Origin: Tetrahymena thermophila SB210
Taxonomy: Eukaryota > Ciliophora > Oligohymenophorea > Hymenostomatida > Tetrahymenidae
Length of the DNA stretch: 64,000 bases
Assembly (NCBI RefSeq): GCF_000189635.1
Contig: NW_002476418.1
Coordinates: forward strand, 868,001-932,000
Direction of reading: 5' to 3'
Part shown: positions 1 through 13,300 of the stretch, piece by piece
Layout: each line of letters starts with the position of its first letter
Numbering within the stretch: position 1 is the first letter of the stretch
Notes under the pieces: generated by a model
Database searches by the model: none
What the model saw: only the letters and a program-made list of their open reading frames with translations
Told to the model about the DNA's origin: nothing
Made by a program: the position numbers and the translations under genes

Positions 1-1130
1 TGATTGCAAATCTATTTATTCATTTTACTTTTATTAATAAGCACTTTAAGAAAAATCATCTCTTTTTGAGATTTCAGCATTTAATTTGGGTGAATTATTT
101 TGGTTTTAGTAATCTAAGATTGGGAATTTTTCTGCAAATAATGATTACTTCTAGTTAATCTAATTTTAGGTTTACTTATTTGAAATTCTTAAATCAGTAT
201 CTTGATTTTATTGAAATTAAAAAGAATCATTTATTTAATCACTTTTTTATTTTTCAATTTCAGTCAATGAAATCAAATTTATTTCTTTGATTTCTTTTTA
301 ATTACATTAAACCTTTTCTTTTTCTAGCTTTTCTAAAATTTAATTTAATTATTGGTATTCTTAAAATTCTTATTCAAATTATTCTTTACTCAAATTTTAG
401 ATATTATTAAGTAATTAGAGTTTGAATTGCATTTTACTTTTTATTTCTTCGATATTTTACATTTTGCGAAATTAAATTTAAATAATTAATTATAAATAAA
501 AGTGAATTTACTTTACAAAGCTAGATATAGAAAAATAAAACTCTTTTATCTCAAATTTTATAGATGAATTCACTAATTTTATTAAACACATTCATAATAA
601 AAAAATAAATTCTTAAATTTATTGACTCAAATATTAAAACGAAAATAGATAAATATTATGAATTTATATGTTTTTTTCTAACAAAATTTGAATTATTCAA
701 GGATAGCGCGATTTATTTCTGTCTTTTTCAAATTTTATTTTTGAATAATTATTAATAATATTTCATTTTATCCAAAAAAAAATTATATCAAGCAACACCT
801 TTTTTGTATGTATCACTTATTTTGAGCACAACAGATTTTACTGTCAAGAGAGATTTTATGAGCCTATATTGTTTTATGAAATTTGACATTCATTCAAATA
901 TTAAAAAATACCTGTTTTTACTCGTAATTGATTGAAAGAGTTTTGAATTGTTAGAGAAATAAAAATTTATTTTACAAATCAGTTTAATTTTTTACTTAAA
1001 ATTTGAAGAATCTTTTAAATTAATTATTAAAAAAATAGAAATGCTAATTTTTAAGAATTTATAAAATTTTGTATGTTTTAAATGTGGAAATAAACTGTAT
1101 AAATAAATTCATTTAATTAAAAATTAATCA
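1..1130. other. Intergenic, AT-rich
   Basis: No coding stretch with conserved-looking composition was seen on either strand. The region lies 3' of the minus-strand gene that ends at 1131. It consists of A/T runs and presumably holds that gene's 3' UTR. Confidence 0.6.
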
Positions 1131-4057
1131 TCATTAAAAATTGTTGAAATCATTATAGTAATTTCTGTTAAAGCTATTAGGTTAATAGTTTTAATATTAA
1201 AATTATCGGTTGTTGTTATATTAATTTTAGCGAATGTTATTTTATTAGCTATAGGGTTAATTGTAATATTAACGATTATTAAAGGAATTGTTGTTTATAT
1301 TATAATTATTATGTTTTAATCTTTTGTATGGATTCTAATTTAACTACTAATATGTTGGATACATTTACTACCTGTAATCATTATGCAAAGCTACATCTTA
1401 ATTAGTATTTTCTTTTTATTATAATTCATTTATTATGTATTCAACCTACGGAGGAATTTCACCTTTTTGAACTTTAAAGAAAAGTAAAATATGTATTAAA
1501 TAATATTTTTTAAAATTATTTATTCCTTTTCTTTTCTCTTAATCATCATTGCAATCATTTGAAGCTAGTATGTTTTCTGAATTATCTAGATCATAGTATT
1601 TTGTTATTAATGCTTTATTACATTCTTAGATTATTAAATCTACAAATTTTACAAGACTTACTTATTGTCCGTTTAATTCTTCAGTAGAAGTTTGTATATT
1701 TTATGAGAAATATTTATCATTACTAAGCCAAGTAAACATACTCTTTCTAAATTATTTTATTTTGGTTTAGCCATTTTATAATTATTTTACATCCTGTTCT
1801 TCAAATTCATAGAAGTTAATTTATTTAATTTCTCTTAGGGGCAATAAGCAAAGTCTGACTTTCTTTTAAGGGAAAAGGCCTTCTTACAAGCTTTATTATT
1901 CTCTGATCTTGCCCAAGTAGAAACCTTGGTAATCTACCATCAGCTTATATTCTGTTTCTGCATTCCTTAAGTAGAGTTCTGTTATTAATACCTCATTTTC
2001 ATTAGAAGAAGTGATAAATAAGCTATTTATGTTTTCATCTTAGCTTTCTTATTGATATATTTTGGTGATTTGCATATTTCTTAATTTTAAATATTCTTTC
2101 AAAACTGAAATAAATTTTTTAAAATAATACTTTTCATGAATAGTAAGTATATCTAAACCATAAATTTCTTCATTAATATTAATGAGACACTTATAAATAA
2201 ATTCATAAAAATATTTTTCTCTTATTTTTATTTTTTTGTCTTGATCATACTTATGGTTTAATATATTTGAAAATAATTAAGGTTCATTGAATAAATCATA
2301 TCTTAAAAAGCCAAAACCAGACTTATGAAACCAACCTTCTGTGAATCCTTTTTATTACAAATCTTTTTTACCAGCGTAGATGGTGATACTATTATTATTT
2401 CCATTACCTCTATCAAGTTAATAACTTTCAGCTCTTTATTATCTAATTATAGTATAAAAAAATATGAATAAAAAATAATGTTGAAAATAATAACAAACGT
2501 TTTGAAATAATTAAAAATAATATCTTTTTTTATTTAAAATTAAAGAAAAACTTGTTTAATTAACTTTCTAAATGAATTAAAAATTATATTTAATTAAAAG
2601 ATAAACAATTTGAGTGGTTAAAAATAAATAGAAATTCGACGAATCTCATATTTAAGTGAAAAAAATTATTAAATTTTCAAATTAAATTTTAATTTTTACT
2701 CTTTATTCATTGTAATTCCTTAGCTGTTTTGATCTGGTAAGTAAGGCTTGTTAAATAGAGTGTCTTATGCAATATTTTTGTCAAAAAAATATATAGTTTT
2801 AACTTCATTTGTCATGTCAAAATTGTTTTCTAACTAATTTATGCCTCTCTTGGAGTTGATATTTTAATTGTATTTAGATTAACTCTCAATTGAAATTTTG
2901 CTATTAGAATTTTAGTTTTGCTATTTGTTCTTTAATTTAGAGAGCTTATCACCCAACATATCTAATTAATTCAAAATCTCCTCAATTTTTTATTCAATTT
3001 ATTGAATTTACTTTTAATTTTCTTTTTTTTCAGATGATTATTTTTCATCTAAAGACATTTAATCTATTTTCATAATTAATGATTCTTATATTTCAATTTT
3101 TTTTTTCAGCTCTACTTCTAAATTTGATCGTTTCTCAATATAAATATCTTCATTTGGATCCATGCCTTAAGTTTAAGTTTCTTCATATGAATTACCATTT
3201 TATAAAACTTAAACGTTTTCCCTTTAATAAAAGCTTGCTGATTAAGATCGAATTTAGCTTTCATCTTCAAAATTACCTGCCTGATATAACAAAAAATTAT
3301 TTTAATTTCCATTCCTCATTTAAATATTATCAGGCTTATTTAGAAAATCTTATTTATTTCCTTCATACTAAATTTAAAAAGTCTTGATTGGCTAAATGCT
3401 CTAGTCTTTCTAGTCTTAAGCTTGCTATTTGGTAATACTAGGAGAATTTTGAATTTGATCTTATAAACTAATAATTTTTCCTTTAGTTAATTCAATTTCA
3501 TCCTACAAATCAGCAACTAATTAAGTAGCATTACTCTAGTCTATTTTTTTTATTTTTTCTTCTAAACGAAATAAATTTTCATTTTCTTTTTACAAGTCTA
3601 TTTAAAGTTATTAACGTATATTTTGTTAATTTGTATCAGAAATATTAGATGTTATTTCGCTTTCGATTGAGCATTTGCTTGTATTGTTTTATTACAGATT
3701 ATTTCTATTTTGATCTTTTTATTTAGAATTATATTAATAATAAGGAGGTTTGTTATCGTATTAATCATCCTATTGCTTAAATGCAGAAAATTAGACAGGT
3801 TTATTTTAATCATTACTTTTAGAGATATTTTAATTTTCAATTAAGTCTTTATATTAGCAAATAGACTGCTATTTAGCTTGAGGAGTTTCAATATCATTTT
3901 TGATACTATCTTAGCAGAGATATTATTTATTTTCACTCAAATAAAAATAGTCTAATATTAGTTCTTATCTTCTTTCATCTGATGTTTCATTTTCAATTTA
4001 TTACTTCAAATTTATCAGATATTAATCAAATCCTCTGTTATCATCTGAGTTATCCAT
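1131..4057 (-). CDS. Gln/Asn-rich coiled-coil orphan protein, 889 aa
   Basis: Two exons read with TAA/TAG as Gln: 4057-2700 and 2442-1131, with a 257-nt intron (GTAAAA donor, TTAG acceptor). The phases join (2+1) and total 890 codons ending in TGA. The start is the ATG at 4057. Residues 1 to about 450 are polar, rich in Q/N/K/E, with coiled-coil-like stretches near 175-215 and 345-420. After the intron comes a more hydrophobic, folded-looking part (about 470-790) containing aromatic and Trp residues. The last roughly 80 residues are a low-complexity Asn/Gln/Tyr tail. I do not recognise the family. The open frame of this length with only TGA excluded, plus clear amino-acid bias, makes it a real gene. 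Function unknown; cytoskeletal or RNA-granule roles would be guesses. Confidence 0.8.
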
Positions 4058-5565
4058 TTTTGCGTATTTTATACTTATTTGATTATTATTTATTAAATAT
4101 TTAATTCTTATTTTTTAATACTATTAAAAAATATATCAAAATAAGGATCTATAGAAAAACAAACTGGAGATAAAAGACTTTTATTTCTTATTTTATTTTA
4201 ATTATTCCCAATTCAATTTTTTTCTAATCAAATTTAATAAGGCTGCAATCAAAATATTTTCGTAATTTTATTTTATATTTTAGATTAAAAGGCGGAAAGT
4301 TTTGGAGAACAAACAAACAATTTAATATAACTAAAAAACTAGCTGTTTTTAGATTTTTTTGAAATTTTAGTTAGCAGAAACAAACACATCATTCCTTTTT
4401 TTAATAATAAATCAAATAGTTAATAAGTATAATTTACTTAAATAATAAATATTCATCCAAATTTTATCTTTTATAAATTTCAACAATTAAAATTTCAAAT
4501 TTAAATATATTAATAAATTTTTCAATAATACAATTTTGTAATATTTTTGTAAATATTTATTTATAAATTATATAAAATTTGAATCTATTAAAAAATTTAT
4601 TTAATTCTTCTTTCATATTTTTTTAAATAGTTTGATTAATTCATATTTCTTTAAAGCTAAAATGTGAATTACATATGAAGGTAGCAAAGAAATTTAATTT
4701 GGTTGCATTTATCAAATTAAATATTTAAATAGATTAATAAGAGTGTATTTATACTATAAAATCTATTGAAAAAATTTAATTTAGTTTATTAAAAATTTTA
4801 AAAATATTTTTTGCAAATAATTATTTAAAAATGATTAACAAATATATATATTTAGTTTTTCATTGATTTTTATTAATAAATTTCATAAATGAATATCTCT
4901 TTAACATTAACAAGTGAATTTCCACTAAAGGCTAGCTCCATAGATAAATTTATCAATAATTAATTGAATTTTTAAGTGAGTGAATAAAAGTTTATTTATA
5001 CTAACAAATACATTAAAATTAATAATTTAATTTATAAAACTGTTTTAAAATATTTTTTGCAAATATTCATTTTAAAAAAATTGAATAAAAAAGAGATTAG
5101 ATTTTCGTTCTTATTTTTTAACAAATTTAATAAATAAATGTATGTTTAGTTAAAATTAGTATGTGAATTTCTTAGAAAGGTAACATAAGATACACAAAAT
5201 TAGATTGCATTTGTAGGTTATTTACTTTTCATAAGTGAATATACGGAAATTGGTACTAATGAATGAATCAATCAATTGAATACTTTTAATCTTTTAAAAT
5301 TACATAAAGAAAAAAAAATTATATTAAAATTAAGATTTAAGAAGAATTAAATTAATTGCAGTTTAATAGAAAAAAATCAAACATTTAATCAACAATAAAT
5401 AAATAGCAACCACTTGCTGCTGTTTATAATATTACTTTTACTAACTTTTAAATTCTTTCTCAACCAACAACTAAGAAAATATATCATAGGAATTACATCT
5501 CAATCAATTAGCAAGCTACTTCATATTTATTATAATCATTAATATCAAATTATCTTATTAATCAA
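4058..5565. other. Divergent intergenic region
   Basis: It separates the 5' ends of the orphan gene at 4057 (minus) and the receptor gene at 5566 (plus), so it should contain both promoters. It is extremely AT-rich. About half is occupied by the degenerate tandem repeat listed separately. No gene seen. Confidence 0.7.
4540..5350. repeat. Degenerate tandem repeat, unit about 250 bp, about 3 copies
   Basis: Two landmarks recur in the same order. A GTGAATT...GAAGGTAGC-like block occurs at about 4665, 4914 and 5164. An AAAATATTTTTTGCAAATA block occurs at about 4801 and 5047, with a weaker relative near 4541. Spacings are 246-260 bp. The copies are diverged, so this was judged by eye. It sits just upstream of the receptor gene. 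Confidence 0.55.
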
Positions 5566-6603
5566 ATGGTTGACGCAGGAGAAATCCTTTTTGGAGTTGG
5601 ATCATTTCTGTCTTTGACATTTACAACTTTTTTGATTCTTGTCTATATTTTTGGCAGTTATCCTAGGACGTTTGCTTTTCATTTAGTTTTTATGGTATGC
5701 TTGAATAATTTTATATGGTCTTTTGCTGTATTCCCTGCTATATTCTTTGATTTAATTACTGAAGACGCGTATTTAAATACATATCTTTGCAACATTTAAG
5801 CTTTTTTAATGTGCTTTTCAACTAATAGCGGATTTTTTTATGTAATATCGATATCTTCATCTCTTGTTAGGACTATTATAAAAAAAGAGGATATCTCTGA
5901 AGCCATGAGGAATCCACTCAAATACTATGGCCCTCTTAATATATTGCTACCTCTTATTATGGCTATAATTCCAATAACTGTGAGAAGATATGACCATCTG
6001 GCTCCCTTTGAAAATGTTTAATGCTACTTAATAGTAAATGGACTTTAAGACGTAGTGGGTTTACTTTTGAGAATAATTATATTTTATGCACCTTACATTT
6101 TTGCTATTACTTATTAAATTTGTACTATAGTTAGGATATTATCTTTTATAAAAAAATCTTCATCTCTAAACAATTCTGAAGTAAATGAAATAAAAACACT
6201 TATTCTATATCCTATCATACTATGCTTGACATAAAGTTGGTTAATTATAAGCCGTACATTTGAAATATTCGCTGATATAAAAATTGAATGGCTAAATCAT
6301 ATTAATTTATTTTTCTTTTCTCTAGAAGGATTTTTAAATGTTTTAGTTTATGGTATAATTTCGCTAGACATCTGCAAAGGAATTAGAGGTTTTTAAAATA
6401 AATCCTAGATCTGGAATAAATAAACTAATCAATAAGAATAAAGCAATATCAGCAATAGTCAGAGTAGTAGTGAATATATAGAGGAAATATAAGCACCTCT
6501 AAAAGAGAAGACTAATGATTATTCATCTGAATTCACAATAAATACAAATTACAAAAGCGATACATTTATATATGAGAGAAATAGCTCTGCTGATAACTAT
6601 TGA
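5566..6603 (+). CDS. Seven-transmembrane receptor, cAMP-receptor-like
   Basis: Single-exon gene of 345 aa, start ATG 5566, stop TGA 6601-6603, with many in-frame TAA/TAG Gln codons after codon 78. Seven hydrophobic segments can be read: about residues 11-30, 42-65, 76-100, 125-142, 165-190, 210-232 and 245-266. A short extracellular N-terminus precedes helix 1, and a polar Ser/Asn/Gln-rich cytoplasmic tail of about 70 residues follows helix 7. Helix order, loop lengths and the Cys residues near helices 3 and 5 recall the Dictyostelium cAMP-receptor-like/secretin-like class of GPCRs, which occurs in ciliates. Ligand and G-protein coupling cannot be read from sequence. It has no intron, unlike nearly all neighbours. 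Could also be another 7TM class; membrane topology is confident, family moderately so. Confidence 0.75.
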
Positions 6604-7359
6604 AAATTATTAAAAAAAATCCTTTAATATAATTAATAAAATCTAAAAAACAGTTGGTATTTTCTTATTCTTTTATTATTTATTTATACTACTAATGCTT
6701 TACAGCCTGCCTCTCCTCAACTTTCAGATTTGTAACCAAAAAATTTAATTACTCTTTATATATTGCATTAGCGTCATCAAAGAGTAAATAACTAAATTAA
6801 TGACTAGTACTATTCTTTTATCTTGTATACATTTATTGCAAACAATATCTACTAGCTTCTTATTAATTTACTCCTGTAATTTTAAATTAATTTCCTCCTT
6901 ATTCAAAAAATAAAATTCTTTTAAATAACAATTATTAAAAATACTCTATTTAACTATACAAATTAATCTATAGATATATTTTTAATTAAATACACAAATA
7001 TTCCGTAGATTATCTCTTGTTAATTAAGACCACCTATAAAAATAATTTTTCTCAAAGAATGGCTTAACTGATTTTTTTTTTACTTATTATAAATCTCTTG
7101 AAATTAAATGAGATCAAACAGCAGGTATATATTTTTGAAAATATTATTACCTGATTTTACATAAAAAATTCAAAAATAAATAATTTGCTTTGCTAAAATA
7201 TTTATATGTAGTAGTAAAAATTAGACTTACTATATAGATAGAACATATGCATAAAATAAATGTCAATAATATTTTTATAATATAATTATTTTAATTTATT
7301 AATTAATACAGTTTACTTATTAAAATTAATTATTTTATATACAAAATTGTTTTAATTAT
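6604..7359. other. Convergent intergenic region
   Basis: It lies between the 3' ends of the receptor gene (plus) and the POC5-like gene (minus). It should contain both 3' UTRs. No open frame or structured element was recognised. Confidence 0.65.
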
Positions 7360-9773
7360 TCATTTTTTGGTAGTTGTTGTTTTTGTTATTGCTTTAGATG
7401 GTGTTCCTAAATTAGATTTTTAAGTGGCGCTGTTACTAATACTCTTTCCTGATTAAGAAGTGCTTAAAGAATGTGCTTTTAATATATAAATAAATATATG
7501 AATTCTAATTAATCATAAAGTTTAAAATTAATTACATGATTTATTATTAGAAGCACTGCTTACAGTAGAAGGCACGTATTTTTATGGCATAGGCTCTTTT
7601 ACAGGTGGTTTTGCATTAGGTTTTATTGTTTTATCGAATTTTTAAGTATTTTAGAATTCCTGGCTTTAAGCATTAACTCTGATCACTTTGCAATCATCTA
7701 TATTATTGAATGTTTAATTTTTAAATAGAAAATATATTTATTTATTTTTGTTACCTTCTTGATTGAAATTTGATTGCTGATCTACAAAATTAGGCAGAAT
7801 AGACTAGTTTTGCATAAAATCTTATTGATTTTCTTTATTACTTAAATTTTGTGTTTTATTTGGCAATCCTACCACAGGAGCATTTTTCCATCTATGGTCT
7901 TTTGATTCTACCTTAGGTTCTTGGAAGATTACTATTTTCTTTTGTTAAAAGTCTTCATCGTTGTTAGCAAATTTTAGATTTTATTCATATTAATTTTAGT
8001 CAGGTTCTGTTTATTATTTGGAAGCATATTAATTTTATAATTGAACTCCTGCAATCTTTTAAATTTATTCTAACCTAAATGCAAAAATTAAAAAATGTTT
8101 AAATGAAAAATTATAAAAAAATAAAATACTCTTTTTTTAGGAATTCTATTTAATTGATTCTTTCAAATTCTAAAGAGTCAATGTTATTGTTATTATTGCT
8201 GCTCGAAGAACTCATATTTGTTTGTAAATTAGATGATAAGTTGTTTTATATAGAATTAATTTGTTGTATTTATTATGCCTAATTAGAAAGAGTTTGATAG
8301 TTTGTATTATTATCTGCATGATTAATTATCATGCTACTATATTATTATGGATTTTTTTGTACAATAGACTGCATTAAGGCTACTTCATTTTAAGCTTATT
8401 GAGCTTGAAGCTACTATTATTACATTTACATGATTTATTGTTGTTGAGCTGAGTTTTAAACAACATAGGATTGTGAAATTGCTGATGTAGCTTGAGAAAT
8501 ATTCTTTAGTTAAGAATTATTATTTACTTAGGTTTATTATGGGTTATCTAATTAGCTTAAAAACACATCTGGATTAAAGCCAACTTATGACCCTTAGATG
8601 ACATTCATAGCCTCAAAGTTTAAGGCACAGACACCTCTCATAAATGCCTTTTTAAGATTTTCTGACATTTACTCTTTAGTGTACTAAATACTATTCAATT
8701 ATAACTAAGTTTCTTGAAGCTATTCTTTTAGCAAAGCCATTTCTTTGTTAAATCTGTTTGTGATTTCATCAATTTCAATTAAATGTTGCTTTTCTTTCTT
8801 TTCTAGGTCGGATTAATGTTTACCCTCTTTGCAAACTTTGTAAAAAGAACTAAAAACTCTTTATTTGAGATTCTTCTCTGCAACTAATTGAGCAAGTTTA
8901 TTTTTCTATAAAAAAAATAATTTATTTTCATTGATTGGATTTATTTTTTGTATTCATAAGATAAATTTTTATAATTGATAATGAATGAAATTACTTTTTT
9001 TTATTCTATTTTGTATTTTTTGTAGCTTTTAATTGCTGCAAAGAAAAATTGTAATGATTTCTGAGTGTGAAATCTAGCTTTGGCTTTCTAAGTTATTGCA
9101 CTCATCTTCTCAAGTCTTTCCTTGAGGATTCCATTGATTCTTATTTACTCTTCTAATTTTTCTTTTGTCTCTGTTTACTATTTGATTAGACAATTAAATC
9201 TTATACAAATTTGAATATGTATTTTCATTATTTTATTCAAATGAAATCATTTATTTTATTTTATGATATATTTACTTCTTTATGTTTGTCTTCGTACATT
9301 TGCAGATATCTTTCAGTTTAATTTTTAACTGAAATTCTTTAATCTTCAAGCATAGATCTTTTCATGCCCATAAACTCTGAAATTGCATCAGTTTTAAAAA
9401 CATTTAACAAATGCTCAATTTTAACTTTAAAATGCTCAGTATCTTCATCAATTACTTGAGGTGCATGATTTCTACCTCCTATTATTTAGCTTCCCGCAGT
9501 GGAACTTGCTTATGCTTTAGACATTGTACTAAATTTTTTAGCTTGATTAGACTTATATTAATTTGCAGAAGATAAGTCATCGCAAAAATCATGATCTGGT
9601 TATCTAGATGTGTTCATTTTAGAAATAGATTCAGTGTCTGCATTAATTGTGTTGCTTTCACTTAATTCACTTTCAATATTTGCTTCATAATTTTATTTCT
9701 TGCTGTATTCTTCAAGCTCATTGAAGTCATCAAGTAATGTTTTCTTCTTTGGTTGATTCTTATTTGAATTCAT
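7360..9773 (-). CDS. POC5: POC5-like centriole/basal-body protein, 684 aa
   Basis: Six exons in reading order: 9773-9276, 9177-8995, 8905-8130, 8074-7755, 7697-7536, 7475-7360. Phases join exactly to 685 codons ending in TGA. POC5 is a centrin-binding protein of the centriole/basal-body inner scaffold. The key evidence is a block at about residues 310-328 containing RGVCALNFEAM, which resembles the conserved C-terminal box of animal POC5. Before it, about residues 195-225 (aromatic-rich, FHTQKSLQLFFAAIKSY) and 240-252 look like Sfi1/POC5-type centrin-binding helices. These are flanked by coiled coil (about 255-310). The remaining roughly 350 residues form a long Gln/Asn/Ser-rich low-complexity tail, much longer than animal family members have after this box. 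The N-terminus is acidic and Ser-rich. It is transcribed divergently from the coiled-coil gene at 10357. Confidence 0.75.
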
Positions 9774-10356
9774 AAATGTATAATTGTCTGTCTACGCTTT
9801 TATTAAATAGAATTTTTACTTTTGAAAAATTTCAGTGTAAATTATTTAAATTAATCTTATTATTTTTCAAGATAAATTATTATGACTGCATTTTGTTTGT
9901 TATCAATAATAATAGCAATCAATACAATTAATTGATTTTTCAGCTCATTCAATAAATAATAATATCCACCTAAAGATTTGTTTAAAATTCAAAAAAATTT
10001 TAATCTCAATTCCACATATCCAAAACATTAAAATATAAATATGTTATTTAGTTATTATTAATATTCAAATTGTATCCTAATTTGTTTAAATTCTTTAAAT
10101 TAATTTTACTTAAACACAAACTCTCATTCATTTATTAACAATTTTCCTAATATTTTTAAGCTCTAAAACTGTAAATTTTGATTAATTTTAATCATTTATT
10201 TTTAATTAATTATTTTATTTTTAAAAATCTGCAAATTCTACTACAAAAATATACTTGACGGTTGAAAACTGAAATTTGTTGCCAAGTAATTTAAAGAAAT
10301 ACTTACCAGATCTATAGATAAAATCAAATTTAAGATTGGAATTTAATAAAAATTGG
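9774..10356. other. Divergent promoter region
   Basis: 583 bp between the start codons of the POC5-like gene (minus) and the 1,212-aa coiled-coil gene (plus). Any shared regulatory elements would lie here. I saw only AT-rich sequence and no recognisable motif. Confidence 0.6.
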
Positions 10357-13300
10357 ATGACTGCGGCTGCATTGATAAATCGAATTATTAAATCAAATAT
10401 TAACTACAAAAAATTAAACGATATTTATTCAAAAAATAATTTAATTGAATATAATTTTGCAAAATATAAAGAGAGATTCAATAGATAATTAAATAATTTA
10501 TTTGATTTAGGCACTACAAGTTTTAATTATAGCGAGGCATAAATAAATAGACTGATTTATAGTTTTAGCAGCCCATATCAATTATTATTATATTACATAC
10601 AACAAATGAAAGGAATATTATATTAAAGACGCAATTCAAAATCTTCATAATCAGGAGAATCAAATAAGTAAAATTATTTAGTTTTTACAACTTCATCTTT
10701 TTTTATTTATCAATTTGTTATTTTGTTTGTTTAGGATTTAATCATAAGAACAACCTTAAAAGTTCAACAACATATAGCAAATGAATGAATAATTGTAAAA
10801 GCTTAGGCAATAATATTAGCAATCGAATCTAAAAACAGATCAAATTGCAAATTCTTCTAATAAGAAAATTCAATTTTAAGAATCACCTTCTAAATAAGAT
10901 AAAATCAACTAAAATAATTCTCCCTACAGCATAAATTCCAACAAGCAAATTCAAAATCAAGTAAATCTTATTTCAGCTGCTCCTCCTTCGAATATGTAAT
11001 CATTTAAATCTCTTGAACAAATGCCTGCTACTCATCAACAATAAGTAAGCAATTTTATGATAAAATTATATAAATTTTTTTAGTAAAACTAAAGTAAAAG
11101 CATCAGCAATGTTATTAATGTTATGTTTTAAAACAATATTCAAATTATTAATAGTAGGAAATTAAAGATCTTTAACAAAAAATTCATGAATACGCTTAAA
11201 GTAACCAAATGCTAATTGAGAGAAATGCAATTTTAGAGAATGATTTACTTTTATAAAGAAGTTAAAATAATGTTCTGTAACACTCTAACTCACATAGCAA
11301 CGGCGTAAATAGCTTAAACAATACAGTGAATTCTATTAATATTGATAGGTAATTACAAGCTGCCTTAATAGAAAAACTTCGACTAGAAGAAATAATTGAA
11401 TTCATGAAAGAAGAGAATGATAAAACTTTGGAAGAGTTAAATATTTATAAAAGTAAGTCAGACTCATTAGAAAAAGAGTTAAAGGATACCTCATAAACAG
11501 TTTATCAGAACTAAAATTAAGTCCAAGCTTTTTATTCCCAAAATAAAAAGATAGAAGATTAGCTAAAGCTTTCAAATATTCATTTTGTCAATGCATAGAA
11601 AAAGCTCAGCCTTTTGGAAAAAGAAAATAAAGATTTAAATGAAAAATTGAATTTTTTAGAGCAGGAAAAGAAAAAGATTTCACAGAAATGGCATGCTGTA
11701 AATTTTAAAAATTTATTATTTGTTTAAAATTAAATATGCAAGAATTATCAAATTTTAAATTGGATATGTCTTTTTTAAATCAAATTAAATCAAATTTTAA
11801 CGAATAATTTTAATTCTTAATTAAACAAATAGTCTTCCATATATTTATTTACTCATATTTTAAATAAAAAACAAATAATTTTAGTTTTAAATATTGTAGG
11901 GTTTTAATTATTAAATTTTCAAAGTTAAATTTTAAAGCAATTAAAAATTTTTAGCCACATTTTTATTGACTTCAAATCTAAAATTATTTAAATACCCCCT
12001 CAAAAAGAATAAAAATCAATAACAATTATTAGCTGAATGTTCATATAGAATTTTAGAAAAATGCTTAATTTTTTAATTAAATAGAAATTCGAGTAACTTT
12101 TAATGAAGCTATTTTTAAACACAAATAAATAAAAATTTTGTGACAAATAAAAGAATAGATTGATAGAACTAAATTTTAGATATTATTATTCTCTTAAAAA
12201 TTAGCAAATTTTGAAATAGATAGATAGATATCTATCTTGCTTTACACATACTTATTTGAAAATTTTATTAAAACAATAAATTAGCTTAATTTTGTTCAAT
12301 TAATATTTTTGAATTTAAGTAATTAAAATTCAAAAAAGAATGTAATTTAAAGAATTAAAATATTGTAGATAAGTCTATGTCCTAATTAATTACTTGCTTA
12401 ACCATTTTTAGAAGTCTAAATTAATTTAATAAAAACATAGGACACATGATAAATTACAATCAATTTTACATTTAATTTATATAAAGGCTTTTATTTTAGT
12501 AATCTATAAAATGGTAAAGTCAAATAGATATTTTGCAAAATTAGTTTACTCGAATGAAATTTTTGCATTAATTTAGTTGTACACCAAAGATTAAACCCTT
12601 AATAAACTAAATAAATTATATTTTTTTACTCTAGTTATCTTGTTACATCAACTAATAATCTAAAATATAAATTAACATTTTTATAAATACTTTCTCAAAA
12701 ATTAAAAGCGAGATGTTTACAGTATTAATTATTTTTAGTGCTAAAATAAGCAAAAATAAAATTTCTCAAAATGCAAAAATATAAATTTGTAAGTTGACAA
12801 CTTTTTTGGAGTAAATAAATATATGTTGTAAGTGAAATTGGGAAAGACAAAATAGAAAAAGGATTAATTAAAGAAAATTGCTATATTTTAAAGTAAACTA
12901 ATCAAATCAAAAAATTTCTTTATTATGCAATTTTTGTTTCTCTCTTGTATTTTTAAGCTTTAATTATTTTTTGCTTACTTCAATATGGAGATTTTCATTT
13001 TGTTAAATAATTTTAAAAAAAAAGGAGTTTTATATAACAATATACATCTTTAAAATATTTGATTTAATTTATTTTGTTCCTTTTCAATTGTAATTTAGGC
13101 CAGCTAGAACAGAAAATAAGAAGAGAAGTTAAAATAAAGGGTCAAGGAGCTAGAAGTAGAATTAAATGAAAAGTCAATCGAATGCGAGGAGTTCAAGAAG
13201 AAATATGTATCTACAAATACTGAACTGAGGGTCTACAAAGAAGGAGAATTTAACTACAAGGACGTAGTAGAAAATAAATTTAAAGAACTCAAAACTAAAT

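Noticed and set aside
2327..2340. GAAACCAACCTTCT, similar to the Tetrahymena chromosome breakage sequence
   Set aside because: It differs from the 15-bp consensus at several positions and lies inside the coding sequence of the minus-strand gene.
3079..3387. Plus-strand 102-codon open frame
   Set aside because: Antisense shadow of the minus-strand Q/N-rich gene, whose frame is long, spliced consistently and has coding-like composition.
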